DNA from: an uncultured Enterobacteriaceae bacterium
GTDB taxonomy: Bacteria > Pseudomonadota > Gammaproteobacteria > Enterobacterales > Enterobacteriaceae
Direction of reading: 5' to 3'
DNA: 64,000 nucleotides
NCBI GenBank assembly: GCA_936920625.1
Contig: CAKZHC010000049.1
Coordinates: forward strand, 1-64,000
This document shows positions 42,234 through 53,361 of the stretch, piece after piece; within the stretch, counting starts at the first letter, position 1, and each line of letters opens with the position of its first letter. Made by a program: the position numbers and the translations under genes. The notes under the pieces are model-generated. The model had not been told where the DNA came from, ran no database searches, and saw nothing but the letters and a program-made list of their open reading frames with translations.

Positions 42234-43536
42234 GTGCCTGAACCTTGGCTCCGTAATCATTGATATGTTGCCACTCTGCGGGCAACCCGGAAAAATCAGC
42301 TTCTGCTATACCTAAACGCACTGCCTGATCTACCACAATGCGAGCCAGGTCAAAATGGCGTGCACGAGGATAGCGCGCCAGATAATCACGCATCACTACG
42401 CCAAGATTCAGCGGCTTTTGCTGCTCTTTATAAATGTTTAGTGCACTTTCTATCATAATGATGAGCTGCTGACGAATTTCGCTGAACTCTTCATATTCCA
42501 GTTCACTGGGCAGCTCTCCTGTGACCTCTTCGTTACGCAGCATTAATGCTTCATCGCGCAGATCCATCAGACGTTCACCACTGGCACAGGTCAGACCCCA
42601 TGGGGCATCAGCCCAGGTTTGTATTGACTGACGTAACCGCCGGGCAAACACCCGATTTTTATCCATATCAATTGCCGTACGAATGAATTTATGGACATGG
42701 CGATCATAACCTATCCACAGATCAATCGCCTGTTGCCCCCAGCTGATAATACGGTCCAGTTTGTTTTGCAGGTCAAACACTAATTTGTCTATTAGCGCCA
42801 GATCAGGGGCATGAGCAATGGCATCCTGAATACGCAGTAGCGTAGCCTGGAGCTTATCACCTGCTGCTTCGAGCGTATCCTGTAGTTCCCGTAGTGTAGC
42901 TGAAGTTTCACAGAGCAACTTTTCACAACTGGAAATGGCCGCCTGCCACTCGTGGTTTAACAACTGAGCGATGTTCTCCTTTACCTGTTGTTGTTGTTCA
43001 TCCATAAGCCGCTGAGAGTGGTCGATGCTGTCGAAAATCTCAGCAACTGAGTATTTTAGCGGTGCAAACACATGCCTGTGCCAGTGAAACCGGTCACCCC
43101 GTTCTTCAGCTGCATTGGCTGCCCGTTCAAGCTCCCCTGCAACAATCGACAGTTGAGTTGAAAGGCGCAGAGTGGAAAATTCGCGCTGACGGATATAATA
43201 GTCAGTGATGCCCATCGCCAGGGGCGTCAGGCGATAGATAGCATGGCCTTCATGGAGCTCGCTAATAAAGCGGTGGAGCAGGCGCTGGCGCACCATATCA
43301 TTGATTGCGTTGTTAGCACGAATTTGCACGCTTTCACCAGTCTGCCCGAATCCTTCGGCAACAATACGGAAAATATCGACGAGGTCGCCTTCACGCATTT
43401 CACAATCCAGTTGCTCGCCATTGAGGGTAGCAATAACCAGCAAAAAGGTCAGGCGTTCACTGGGCAAAGAAACGGAAAATTCACTCTTTCGTGCCCAGGC
43501 AACCAGTTCTGGCACTGACTGCGGAAAGTTACTCAT
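42214..43536 (-). CDS. mukF: chromosome partition protein MukF (kleisin)
   Basis: MukF is the kleisin subunit that links MukB heads. It has exactly 440 residues, as in E. coli, starting [20 protein letters not shown]. The N-terminal winged-helix dimerisation domain, middle helical region and C-terminal winged helix ([22 protein letters not shown]) are all present. The ATG overlaps the cmoM stop by four bases. Confidence 0.97.
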   Translation of the reverse strand: MSNFPQSVPELVAWARKSEFSVSLPSERLTFLLVIATLNGEQLDCEMREGDLVDIFRIVAEGFGQTGESVQIRANNAINDMVRQRLLHRFISELHEGHAIYRLTPLAMGITDYYIRQREFSTLRLSTQLSIVAGELERAANAAEERGDRFHWHRHVFAPLKYSVAEIFDSIDHSQRLMDEQQQQVKENIAQLLNHEWQAAISSCEKLLCETSATLRELQDTLEAAGDKLQATLLRIQDAIAHAPDLALIDKLVFDLQNKLDRIISWGQQAIDLWIGYDRHVHKFIRTAIDMDKNRVFARRLRQSIQTWADAPWGLTCASGERLMDLRDEALMLRNEEVTGELPSELEYEEFSEIRQQLIIMIESALNIYKEQQKPLNLGVVMRDYLARYPRARHFDLARIVVDQAVRLGIAEADFSGLPAEWQHINDYGAKVQAHVIDKY

Positions 43537-44328
43537 CGTTCGTCTTCTCGCACAGGCTTATACACAGCAACACGGATATAGCGCCCAAGATCTAAAAACG
43601 GTCTCTGGCAACTATACTGGGTTTCCAGCGCAAGTAGCTGGTCGAATTGTTCAGTTTGTAGATTCTTATCGCGCAGATAGTCATGAAATACCCGAATACC
43701 TGTCTTTTCACCTGCCTCAAAGCCACAGGCAGCCAGCCAGCGATACACCTCTTCAGGATCGCGGGGATAGTCAGGTAGCAGGCTTCGCTGTTTTCGCTTA
43801 ATCATATCAGCCTGCAACCAGTCAAAATTGCCCGAGATCAGGTTGCCCATGCGTAATCCATTAATGTTATAAAACATCAGCGACATGGCCCCTCCCGGCT
43901 TCAACACGTTATAATAGTGTGCATAATATCGTTTCCGGTTCCGCTACCCATTCAAGCACTGCGTGAAACAATACCAAATCAACGGGTTTATCCAAATGCC
44001 TCGTGATACTTTGTATCGGAACCTGCTCGAACTGCATATTATCACTCACTCCGAGCTTTTCTGCACGATGCCTGGCACGAGAGATCATCTCTGCGGAAAG
44101 GTCACATAACAAAACCTTATGGCCACGGGCCGCCATATCACAGCTGATCTGACCTTCTCCACCCCCTGCATCCAGCACACGCAATGGTACTTCTGGCAAA
44201 TTTAGGAGCAGACGTTCTAGCGCCTGCCATAATATGGCCTTCCGCAAGCGTCCTTTGGTTGTGCCATAGATATTTTGGGAGAGTTTTTCTGCAATATCAT
44301 CAAAATTGCGATCCTGTGCTCCTGACAT
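43533..44328 (-). pseudogene. cmoM: tRNA 5-carboxymethoxyuridine methyltransferase CmoM (SmtA), frameshifted
   Basis: CmoM methylates cmo5U34 to mcmo5U34 in some tRNAs. The N-terminal half reads from 44328 with the start QDRNFDDIAEK, the SAM motif VLDAGGGEGQ and VDLVLFHAVLEWVA, then meets TAA at 43909-43911. The rest continues in another frame with LKPGGAMSLMFYN through RVFHDYLRDKN to the stop at 43533. Removing one base near 43912-43915 would restore a chain of about 263 residues (261 in E. coli) with the expected TL-x-x-VLKPGG. Downstream mukF, mukE and mukB are intact. Confidence 0.88.
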
Positions 44329-44428
44329 GTTTTAACGCACTATTTTGGCATACACTGGAGATTAGTGGAGCTTTACATCGTCAGCTGCACTTTTTAGATG
44401 ATATTTTTCAATAAAATAGTGAGTTACC

Positions 44429-45217
44429 ATGATGTTTACCCTGAAAAAAATAGCGGGATGTCTTCTGCTTCCGTTGCCACTACTTCTGTTACTGATGGCA
44501 ACAGGACTTCTTTTGCTGTGGTCCGGCCGCTGGCAAAAAAGCGGAAAAATAATCATTTCACTAAGCTGGCTGATACTATTACTGCTCAGCCTACAGCCCG
44601 TTGCCGACTCGCTCTTAGCACCACTTGAGCAGCGCTACCCCACCTGGCACCAGAGCAGACCAGTTCGCTATGTGGTCGTACTTGGTGGCAGCTACACCTG
44701 GAATCCAGCATGGGCACCAGGCTCTAACCTTTACAATAATAGCCTGGCCAGAGTGATAGAAGGGATACGTTTATGGCGTAATAATAACGGAACGAAACTA
44801 ATTTTTACAGGAGCTGCATTCAAGAACAATTCCAAAAGTTCTGCCGCAGTGGCCGCCGTAGTTGCGGAATCACTAGGCGTACCTGCCAGCGATATCATCA
44901 CCCTCGATACCCCACGGGATACCAATGAAGAAGCAACCGCCGTTGCAGAGCATATTGGCCGGGCACCCTTCCTGCTTGTCACTTCCGCCAGCCACTTACC
45001 ACGGGCGATGATTTTCTTTAAAAAAAAGGGACTCACTCCAATCCCTGCCCCTGCCAATCAGTTGGCAATGAGCACCCCGCTTCATCCCTGGCAGCGACTA
45101 ATACCATCATCAGCCTGGCTAACTCATAGCACACAGGCCTGGTATGAAATAGCAGGCCTGCTATGGCAACAAATAATCATCAGAGATTCTAACACAACAC
45201 CCCCAGCACAAAAATAA
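44429..45217 (+). CDS. elyC: envelope biogenesis factor ElyC (DUF218, YcbC)
   Basis: ElyC is an inner-membrane protein needed for peptidoglycan assembly at low temperature and linked to use of the undecaprenyl lipid carrier. The 262 residues match the 259 of E. coli. Two N-terminal membrane segments (about 11-32 and 40-54) precede the DUF218 domain with VVLGGSYTWNP, LIFTGAAFKNN and LLVTSASHLPRAMIFF. It is divergent from cmoM. ycbJ, the next E. coli gene toward kdsB, is missing. Confidence 0.93.
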   Translation: MMFTLKKIAGCLLLPLPLLLLLMATGLLLLWSGRWQKSGKIIISLSWLILLLLSLQPVADSLLAPLEQRYPTWHQSRPVRYVVVLGGSYTWNPAWAPGSNLYNNSLARVIEGIRLWRNNNGTKLIFTGAAFKNNSKSSAAVAAVVAESLGVPASDIITLDTPRDTNEEATAVAEHIGRAPFLLVTSASHLPRAMIFFKKKGLTPIPAPANQLAMSTPLHPWQRLIPSSAWLTHSTQAWYEIAGLLWQQIIIRDSNTTPPAQK

Positions 45218-46568
45218 GAAGCTGGCCTGAACAACAAACATATATACTCAGGCAGCGATCGGACCACCTTAGTCATACTTGCTATCAGAAAATAAATTAG
45301 TCTGTCAGAGAGATGATTAACTGAAATTATACACGAGTGCTTTTTATCCACTCATTATAAACATCTGGTGCTCTGCCCTGAACCAAAGAGCAGTTGTTAA
45401 AAACATTTCGCCGCAAGAAAAAGAGTAAGACTATAGAATTCAGCAGCCGCGCTGACAACCCGCTAACTAATAATTGCCGGGTCATTCAACACTATCTGTA
45501 CTTTTGCAGAAACAGCAGGAAAGATACTTCACTCAGACGGTAACAATGCTCAGATACTCACTGACTATAAAATAACAACATGTAATTCCAGACATTAAAA
45601 TAAGCCCTCCGGGAAGCATGGCAGAAGTGTACTATAAAATGCGTAAATACATCTATGCTCTAATCCCTGATCAAAAAGGGCAAAAAAAAACCACCTGAAA
45701 AAGTGGGTTTAAATTAAATATAATTCGTTGATTTAATGAGCACTAATAAACCATCAGAATCTGATATATCAGCGCCACTATATCTACAAATTGTTGGTTT
45801 TCATAACTCACCGGCAGCCACTGAGATCAGCCTAACCGTCAACAAATAAACATTACCAAAAACACCTCACATCTTCATTTTAGAAAACGGATTACAAGAT
45901 ATACTTTGGTAAAAAATAAATCCCTAGCGTTAAAATAATTTTAGAGTTGTTATGATAATTTTAATAATTTTTTAGATTTGTTACTTTATAAGACAGATAA
46001 TATTTCTTTTCCCCGCTATTTTATTATTCTGCATACTCTTGATAAGAGTAAAAAATACTCAATTATTAAGTTCAGAAAATTTATATTTAAATGCGTGTTT
46101 TGTCAGATCTTCTGAGAAACAGATATCATCTGAAATTCTGCGGCCAGTGTTTTATTACGACATGCCATAAACAAGAGAATATGCTAACCAGACAAAAATA
46201 ATATTACAGACAACAAAATGGTACATATGTGTCATTCCACGTATTTTGTATTTTATCTGTTTTAAGTGAAAATAGTAAATATTTTTAATTTAAATTTTCT
46301 GACTTGTTATATCTGGTTAACAAAAATAGTCAATTTATAAGGTCATTAACATAAATATTATTAATACTAGATGACTTTTATCTTTCAAGCTTCCTAATGT
46401 ACTAATCAATTCCCTTTGACAGTTTTTCGACCCTGATATCCGGATTGCATACCTTGCAGACAGGTGTGTCCAAACCTGCCTGCAACAAAACTTACTGCCA
46501 TTAGCAACGGTAAACATCACAGCTATAACTCAGAAAAGGATAGTTGTAATCAAATTCGGCTTCCCAGT
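45218..46568. other. AT-rich gene-free stretch between elyC and kdsB
   Basis: About 1.35 kb, strongly AT-rich in the right half. E. coli has ycbJ here; nothing similar is visible. On the minus strand an imperfect hairpin followed by nine T (near 45715-45680) could be a weak terminator, but it is about 850 bases past kdsB. Confidence 0.6.
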
Positions 46569-47327
46569 TCAACGAGGCTGGCTACTAATCAGAGCACGAA
46601 CGCGCACAAGATCTTCCGTAGTATCGACACCAGCAACAGGAGCTTCTTTAGCTACATCAACATGAATCTTCTCTCCGTACCATAACACCCTCAGCTGTTC
46701 AAGCAATTCTACCTGTTCCAGCTGACTCGCGGGCCAGCTAACATACCGGCGGATAAACTCAGCACGATAAGCATAAATACCAATATGGCGTAAAAAAGGA
46801 TAACCTGTTATGTCTTTAGTCGTTGAAAATCGTTCCCTGTCCCAGGGAATAGTTGCCCGTGAAAAATAAAGTGCAAAGTGCCGGGCATCACGTACTACCT
46901 TCACGACATTGGGATTAAAAGCGTCAGCCGGTTCATCCAGCGGCACAGCAAGCGTAGCCATACCCACCGAGCAAGCATTAATATTTTCTGCCAACTGCTG
47001 AATAATAACCGGCGGAATCAGTGGCTCATCACCTTGAATATTAACGATAATTTCATCATCAGGAAAATGATAACGCTCAATCACTTCTGCAATGCGTTCA
47101 GTACCAGAGTGATGATCAGAACGCGTAATGCAAACTTCCCCTCCTGCCTGTTCCACCACCTTTGCAACATCAGGATGCTCGGTGGCGACGATAACCCGCG
47201 CCGCGCCTGACTCACGGGCTCTGGTCATAACATGGATAATCATCGGCTTGCCATCAATATCAACCAGTGGTTTTCCCGGCAGCCGGGTCGAGGCAAAACG
47301 TGCGGGAATAATGGCAGTAAAACGCAT
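46569..47327 (-). CDS. kdsB: CMP-KDO synthetase KdsB
   Basis: KdsB activates the lipopolysaccharide inner-core sugar KDO as CMP-KDO. The 252 residues compare with 248 in E. coli. The nucleotide-binding start [19 protein letters not shown] and the segments NIQGDEPLI and RHIGIYAYR are conserved. The ATG overlaps the ycaR stop by one base (TAATG), so the two are coupled. Confidence 0.97.
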   Translation of the reverse strand: MRFTAIIPARFASTRLPGKPLVDIDGKPMIIHVMTRARESGAARVIVATEHPDVAKVVEQAGGEVCITRSDHHSGTERIAEVIERYHFPDDEIIVNIQGDEPLIPPVIIQQLAENINACSVGMATLAVPLDEPADAFNPNVVKVVRDARHFALYFSRATIPWDRERFSTTKDITGYPFLRHIGIYAYRAEFIRRYVSWPASQLEQVELLEQLRVLWYGEKIHVDVAKEAPVAGVDTTEDLVRVRALISSQPR

Positions 47328-47506
47328 TAAGGACTCTCTTCTGGCATGAGTGTTCGTGCTTCGTTTTCCAACAACACCAGAATGCCATCACGCACCGGAT
47401 AAGCCAGCCCATCAGATCTGCAAATCAGCTCCTGTTGCCCTTTATTAAAATGAAGCTTACCGTTGCATAGTGGACAAGCGATAATTTGCATTAAACGGTG
47501 ATCCAT
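47327..47506 (-). CDS. ycaR: Trm112-like zinc-ribbon protein YcaR
   Basis: A 59-residue protein of the UPF0434/Trm112-like family (60 residues in E. coli), beginning [18 protein letters not shown]. One CPLC pair is present, and a third cysteine follows in [24 protein letters not shown] sequence (here [11 protein letters not shown]). The role is not firmly known. The start at 47506 fits the family, and the frame extends upstream without support. It lies between lpxK and kdsB, with ycaQ missing. Confidence 0.92.
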   Translation of the reverse strand: MDHRLMQIIACPLCNGKLHFNKGQQELICRSDGLAYPVRDGILVLLENEARTLMPEESP

Positions 47507-47619
47507 GAATCCCCCATCGAGAATGATACTGATACCAAGCTTATCACAGCGCAGTCGGGTTAATAATAGCAACAAACCGATAAAAATCGCCCGTAAAACC
47601 TTATGTGTTGAAAATCCAA

Positions 47620-48600
47620 TCAGTGTAAACGCCGCAGCGCCAGAACAGCCTCCACCAGCTCATGACCACCTCCAGTCAGTTCTGCCTCTACCGGTAAATA
47701 CCACCAGTTCTCTGTGGCGTAATCCCGGACTTTTACCGCATCTTTTTCCGTCATCAATAGCGTTTCCTGTGCTGTGATAAGTGAATGCAATGTAGTGGCA
47801 TCATACGCATAATGATCAGCAAAAGGTACTTCGCGACACACACAAACATTAAGCTTATTTAGCAGATTAAAAAAGCGCGCTGGATAACCAATACCTGCTA
47901 TGGCCACTACATTAGTCAATTCAGAGGGAGGTTTGCATGCGCCAGTTATAATGTTGATTGCCTGTCCCGGTTTTAGTGCCATAGCTATTTCACCCATTCC
48001 TGGTTTACCGCCGTTGTTCACTATAGCACTGACATGATTCAGACGTGATTTACGTTCGCGCATTGGACCGGCAGGTAGCCACCAGCCGTTACCAAAACGC
48101 CGTTCACCATCAATCACTACAATTTCAAAATCACGGGCCAGCGCATAATGTTGCAAGCCATCATCAGTAACAATAATATCAATCCTGCCACACTGAATCA
48201 GCGCCTCTGCCGCTTCACGGCGTCTGGGTGATACGGCTACCATTGCTCCTGTGCGCTCTCTTATGAGTACAGGCTCATCACCTGCTTCCCCTGGAGGAGT
48301 ATTGTTAGTCAGAATAAGGGGATATTTTTCTGCTTTACCACCATAGCCGCGTGAAACTACGCCAACATTTAATCCGGCCTGCTGGAGCTGATTAACCAGC
48401 CAGATGACCAAAGGCGTTTTACCGTTACCACCAACCGTAAGATTACCCACCACCACCACCGGCACGGGCGCTCTCCAGACTCTGAACCAGCCCCGTCGAT
48501 AGCAGAAATGGATGAGCCAGCTAACTGCGCCATAGAGCAGACTTATTGGCAACAAGAGTAAATAGAGCCGGGAGCGTCCGCTCCATATACGCTCTATCAT
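47620..48600 (-). CDS. lpxK: tetraacyldisaccharide 4'-kinase LpxK
   Basis: LpxK phosphorylates the lipid A precursor at the 4' position on the inner membrane. The 326 residues match the 328 of E. coli. An N-terminal membrane helix ([19 protein letters not shown]) precedes the P-loop [12 protein letters not shown] (52-63). Other conserved parts are DDGLQH and PAGPMRE. The ATG overlaps the msbA stop by four bases, so the lipid A kinase and flippase are coupled. Confidence 0.97.
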   Translation of the reverse strand: MIERIWSGRSRLYLLLLPISLLYGAVSWLIHFCYRRGWFRVWRAPVPVVVVGNLTVGGNGKTPLVIWLVNQLQQAGLNVGVVSRGYGGKAEKYPLILTNNTPPGEAGDEPVLIRERTGAMVAVSPRRREAAEALIQCGRIDIIVTDDGLQHYALARDFEIVVIDGERRFGNGWWLPAGPMRERKSRLNHVSAIVNNGGKPGMGEIAMALKPGQAINIITGACKPPSELTNVVAIAGIGYPARFFNLLNKLNVCVCREVPFADHYAYDATTLHSLITAQETLLMTEKDAVKVRDYATENWWYLPVEAELTGGGHELVEAVLALRRLH

Positions 48601-50345
48601 TGCCCAAACTGCATTTCATGTAACTGCGCGTAGGCCCCGCGTTTTTCCAGCAGCGCTTTGTGCGTACCACGTTCAACGATACACCCATCTTCAACTACCA
48701 CAATTTCATCCGCTTTTTCAATGGTGGAAAGACGGTGAGCGATGATTAGTGACGTGCGATTTTTTTGCAATTCATCCAGTGCCGCCTGGATTATCCGCTC
48801 TGACTCTGTATCAAGTGCTGAAGTGGCTTCATCCAGTATCAGAATTGGGCAATCACGTAACAGTGCTCTGGCAATCGCAATACGCTGACGCTGCCCCCCA
48901 GAGAGCAGCACTCCATTTTCACCAATAATGGTGTCCAGTCCATTTTCCATTGTATCAATAAAGTCCATTGCATGGGCCATGCGTGCTGCCTGCTCTATCT
49001 GGGCCCGGCTATATTGGCTGGCGCGCGCATAGGCAATATTATTGGCAATGGTATCGTTGAATAAATGTACATTTTGTGAGACGAGTGCAACCTGACTACG
49101 TAACGAAGCCAGCGTGTAATCGCGCAAATCGTGGCCATCTATCAAAATCTGACCCTGCTTAATATCATAAAAACGTGTCAGTAAGCTCGCTATAGTCGAT
49201 TTACCTGATCCTGAGCGGCCAACCAGAGCAACTGTTTTTCCTGTAGGTATCGTCAAACTAATATTGCTTAGTGCAGGAACATCACGCCCCGGATAGCAGA
49301 AAGTGACATTGCGCAATTCCACTTCACCTTCTACCCTTTCAGCCACCCAAGTGCCCTCATCTTTTTCCTGTTCACTATCCAGAATAGAAAACAATGTCTG
49401 GCAGGCAGCCATTCCTCTCTGGAACTGGGCATTGACATTTGTCAAAGATTTCAGGGGGCGCATCAGAGCGATCATTGAGGAAAACACGACGGTGATACTT
49501 CCTGCTGTCAGTGTATCCATGACTGAAGGGAAACTGGCTGCATAAAGTATAAAAGCCAGAGCCAGAGAAGCAATTAACTGAATGACAGGATCGGATATCG
49601 AAGAAGCGGATACCAGCTTCATTCCCTGCTGACGCATAAGGTTACTGACTTTTCCGAAACGATGATTTTCTATCTCTTGCCCCCCGAAAATTAGCACTTC
49701 TTTATGACCTTTTAGCATCTGTTCGGCACTGGTTGTCATCTGTCCCATTGTATTTTGCATACCCTTGCTGATAGTACGGAAGCGCCGGGATACAAAACGA
49801 ATAACCAGCGAAACAACAGGAGCCAGTAGTAGCAAAATTAAAGATAGCTGCCAGCTGTAATAGAACATCAGGATAAACAATCCCATAATCGATGCCCCTT
49901 CGCGAACGACCGTCACCAAAGTTCCAGAGGAAGAGGAGGCAACCTGCTCCGAATCATAAGTAATACGTGACAACAATGTTCCCGTAGACTGTTGATCAAA
50001 AAAAGCTACCGGCATCCCCATCATATGGTGGAAAAGGCGACGACGCATCTCCATTACAACATTTCCGGATACCCAAGAAAGACAATAGGTGGAAATGTAA
50101 CTGGAAATCCCGCGCATTGACATCAGCCCAATTACTGCCAGTGGCATCCAGGCCAGCACCGATTTATCTGCTTTGCCAAATCCATCATCAAGCAGTGGTT
50201 TGAGTAGTGACAGCATCAGCGTGTCTGATGAGGCATTTAATACCAATGCCACAGCAGAGATGATGAGCCCCTTTTTATAAGGCTCGATTGCAGGCCAGAG
50301 TCGACGAAAGGTTTGCCAGGTAGTGGAGTCTTTATCCTGATGCAT
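48597..50345 (-). CDS. msbA: lipid A flippase MsbA (ABC transporter)
   Basis: MsbA flips core-lipid A across the inner membrane. It has 582 residues, the E. coli length: six transmembrane helices in the N-terminal half, then a nucleotide-binding domain with Walker [10 protein letters not shown] (about 376-384), signature LLSGGQRQR and Walker [15 protein letters not shown]. It follows the broken comEC and is coupled to lpxK. Confidence 0.98.
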   Translation of the reverse strand: MHQDKDSTTWQTFRRLWPAIEPYKKGLIISAVALVLNASSDTLMLSLLKPLLDDGFGKADKSVLAWMPLAVIGLMSMRGISSYISTYCLSWVSGNVVMEMRRRLFHHMMGMPVAFFDQQSTGTLLSRITYDSEQVASSSSGTLVTVVREGASIMGLFILMFYYSWQLSLILLLLAPVVSLVIRFVSRRFRTISKGMQNTMGQMTTSAEQMLKGHKEVLIFGGQEIENHRFGKVSNLMRQQGMKLVSASSISDPVIQLIASLALAFILYAASFPSVMDTLTAGSITVVFSSMIALMRPLKSLTNVNAQFQRGMAACQTLFSILDSEQEKDEGTWVAERVEGEVELRNVTFCYPGRDVPALSNISLTIPTGKTVALVGRSGSGKSTIASLLTRFYDIKQGQILIDGHDLRDYTLASLRSQVALVSQNVHLFNDTIANNIAYARASQYSRAQIEQAARMAHAMDFIDTMENGLDTIIGENGVLLSGGQRQRIAIARALLRDCPILILDEATSALDTESERIIQAALDELQKNRTSLIIAHRLSTIEKADEIVVVEDGCIVERGTHKALLEKRGAYAQLHEMQFGQ

Positions 50346-50380
50346 TAGTTAACCAGTAATAATTGAAATAGCCAGGTATT

Positions 50381-52646
50381 CTATCTGGAATCACGCATAG
50401 CGCCAAACCACTGATTATACCAGCGAGGCAGAATTTGTTCTCTGTATCCCTTAATCACCCAACTTTTTCGATAAAACAGCACACTAATTTGCCCTGATCT
50501 GGCCGTTTCCAGCCATTGATAATTTGCCTCGTAAAAGCGTTTTCTCACCGTATCAGCGGGCAGACGCCAAGGGTTATAGCGAGCAGCAGAAACCAAGGCA
50601 ACCTGACCATTAACTGCCCGTAACTAGGGGAATGAAGATGAGGTTCGGCTGCCATGATGCCCCACCTGAAGCACAGTTGATGAAAGCTGCGCTCGATTTT
50701 GCGTAATCAGAGCATACTCCTTAGCCGCTTCAAGATCCCCGCTGAGTAATAGCTGTCTGTGCCCATCGCTGACCTGAATCACGCAAGAATGATTGTTGTC
50801 CCTGCCGCTGTTGCCTTCAGGCGGCCATAAAACAGTGAAATTCAGTTTCTGCCACCGCCATTGCGTTCCCCTATAACATGGGAGATGCCCCCGCTCGCCC
50901 AGTGCGCTACGAACTGGCACATCAGGCCATCGCTCCAACAATCCGGGTAATCCCCCGCTATGATCAAGATGACCGTGACTAAGAATGATCTGTTGTAAAC
51001 TAAGACCATGCCAGCGTAGCCAGGGTTCTATGATACTTTCTCCTGCGTTTCCACCGGGCCATCTGCCCCCCGTATCGTAGAGCAGCGCCTGATTATTGCG
51101 CGAAATAACCACAGCAAGCCCATGTCCGACATCCAGCATATCAGCGCGCCATTCTGGTTCATTTATTTGAAAACGCCAGAGCAGCATCGCCACAACAAAC
51201 GATAGTAACGCAGCAGCTCTGCGCCAGAGCGCAAATCGCCACGCCAGCAGCGCAAGCCAGACCATGAGTGATAACCAGCACTGGTTTTCACTCATGAAAA
51301 TCCATCCCTTGGGGATATTCTGAAGCGGCCAAAAAACAGATGGATAAGCTCTGATCTGCCAGCCACCATATTTTTTCTGCCAGCATTGTGCTGAAGGAGA
51401 GACAAATGGCCACCAGTATTAATGGTACTGTTACCATGGAGACCACCGGAACAGCCCAGAGATTAGCCACCATACTGCTAACACTGAAGCCATGGAACAG
51501 CACTGCCTGTAATGGCAGCATCATTAACATTATACCGAACTGCAAATGGAGCAGACGTAACCATCCCCACCGCCATTTTACATAAAAACTGGCCGGTAAG
51601 GGTGCCAGCCGGTACCACAGCAGCAGTCCGCCTGTCGCTGCTGCCGAAAGCAGCAGACTGTCTGAAAGGATACTCACCGGATCCGTAAACAACAACGCCG
51701 CTATACAAAACAGCCAGACCTGAAGACCACGACACTGCCACCCGGCCAGCCGCAATGAATTCCATATGGTAATTGCCAGTATTGCTCGCATCGCAGGGGG
51801 ATTACCACCCGACAACCAGCTATAAACCAGCGCCAGCAATAGCCCCGTGCCAAGAGGCAGCCTGTAACCTATCCATATGGCGGGAAGGAGCAGCTGTATC
51901 CCTCTGCCGACTATCCAACCTAACGCCGCGGCCAGACCTATGTGTAATCCGGATATAGCCATCAGGTGAGCGGTACCCGTTTCCCGCATTAACTGATTAG
52001 TTTTTTTATCAACTCTGCTGCGATCACCAAATGCTAAAGCAGACAGTACGCCCGACCAGCGTAATTGCGACATTTGCTTACCCGCAAGCTGTTTTATCTG
52101 CCAGCGGTAGTTGCAGTTTATCTGCCGTGACTCTGCCTGCAACACTGTTCCCTGTAACGGTGTTGCATTTGCCAGTGCATAGCGCTGGCTATCAAATCCC
52201 CCCTCATTCAGCCGTGAATGAACGGGCCGCAAATGTAATCTCATTTGCCAGCGCTGACCCGGGCATATCCTTTTAAGATCGACAGGCAGGCGATACAGAT
52301 GTGCATATAAGGGGGGATAAATCAGCTTATCATTGACCCTAAGCAGCCGCACCTGCACCCTTTCTCTGTCTGATTGCACATCTGTAATAGTGACCGCAGC
52401 GTTAACATTCTTCGCCGACAGCGCATTGATGCGTGCAGTCAGCTGATTGCCATGTAATGCCGTCCAGATAAAAAACAATAATGATAGTGCGACATACCAC
52501 AATGTACGCCACGGCATCATGAGTGCCAGTAAAACCAGACCAGATGCTATCATCAACAGGGTGGCTGATGGCAGAGAAGGTAATAACGCCAGCGGTATTG
52601 TTGCCAGCACGACCATGCCAGCCAGATGAGTGAGTGATACAGGCAT
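50381..52646 (-). pseudogene. comEC: DNA-uptake channel protein ComEC (YcaI), two lesions
   Basis: ComEC/Rec2 forms the inner-membrane DNA channel in competence. The intact protein would have about 755 residues. The N-terminal 452 codons, with the Competence domain and GTAHLMAISGLHIGLAAALGW, run from 52646 to a stop at 51288. Here one extra base near 51308-51312 (PQG then WIFMSENQ in the next frame) shifts the frame. The C-terminal metallo-beta-lactamase-like part (MLDVGHGLAVVI, LSHGHLDHSGG, VGHHGSRTSSSFP) then meets an in-frame TAG at 50626-50624. The same frame continues LRAVNGQVALVSAARYNPW and QILPRWYNQWFG to 50381. Two independent lesions mark a true pseudogene. Confidence 0.93.
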
Positions 52647-52944
52647 AGGCTCCCTCCAGACAGTGTCCGCAGTATCTCCTGTATCCTGACGCTTTTCTCA
52701 CTATGGTTTAACAGATGTCGGCCTGTCGCGCAAAATACGTGAGTGAGTTGCGAAAGACTAATGTCCCTTGCAAACTAACTCGTATCCTGAGCCGGATGGG
52801 CTGGTATATAACATGTAGCTGCCTCCTTTGATCAGATCTGACTGTGGGCAACAACTGAAGGGCGCTTACAATTTATAAAATATTACGTAGAAATGAGGTG
52901 TTTCTGGGGAAATTGTTCGCACGCAGGCTCTGGGCGGGCTTAAC

Positions 52945-52968
52945 GAAAAAACAGCACCGAAGTGCCGT
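52945..52968 (-). terminator. terminator after ihfB
   Basis: On the minus strand ACGGCAC (52968-52962) pairs with GTGCTGT (52957-52951) around a TTCG tetraloop, followed by TTTTTT. It lies 16 bases past the ihfB stop. Confidence 0.88.
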
Positions 52969-52984
52969 TCAGATAATCTTAAAA

Positions 52985-53269
52985 TCAGCCATGGATATTT
53001 GCGCGATCACGCAGTTCTTTGCCTGGCTTAAAGTGAGGAACATATTTACCTTCCAGTTCCACTCTGTCTCCCGTTTTAGGATTACGTCCAGTACGGGGAG
53101 CGCGATAGCGTAAAGAAAAACTGCCAAATCCCCGGATTTCAATGCGTTCGCCTTGTGACAATGTGGCTGTCATATGCTCCAGCATCTCTTTTACAGCGTC
53201 CTCAACAACTTTTGGCGTAATATGAGACTGCTGGTCTGCAAGTCTTTCAATCAATTCTGACTTGGTCAT
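52985..53269 (-). CDS. ihfB: integration host factor beta subunit
   Basis: IHF-beta pairs with IHF-alpha to bend DNA at specific sites. The 94 residues equal the E. coli length: [20 protein letters not shown], the DNA-binding arm around [13 protein letters not shown] with the intercalating proline, and [15 protein letters not shown]. The ATG at 53269 is supported by family length and by GGAGG-like sequence (rc of cctccgg) upstream. It follows rpsA on the same strand. Confidence 0.97.
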   Translation of the reverse strand: MTKSELIERLADQQSHITPKVVEDAVKEMLEHMTATLSQGERIEIRGFGSFSLRYRAPRTGRNPKTGDRVELEGKYVPHFKPGKELRDRANIHG

Positions 53270-53328
53270 AAATCCTCCGGTTATTCCCTTCTGGAAAAAC
53301 GGGCTGGCAATTTCTGACAGCATTAGTA

Positions 53329-53349
53329 GGAACGGCAAATTACCGTTCC
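53329..53349 (-). other. hairpin between rpsA and ihfB
   Basis: A perfect 7-bp stem GGAACGG/CCGTTCC with a seven-base loop lies just after the rpsA stop. No U-tract follows, so it is more likely a processing or stabilising hairpin than a terminator. Confidence 0.5.
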
Positions 53350-53361
53350 AAAATACTGTAA

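Noticed and set aside
45680..45715. Minus-strand terminator in the elyC-kdsB gap.
   Set aside because: The stem is short with a bulge, and it lies about 850 bases from kdsB; the T-tract alone is weak evidence.
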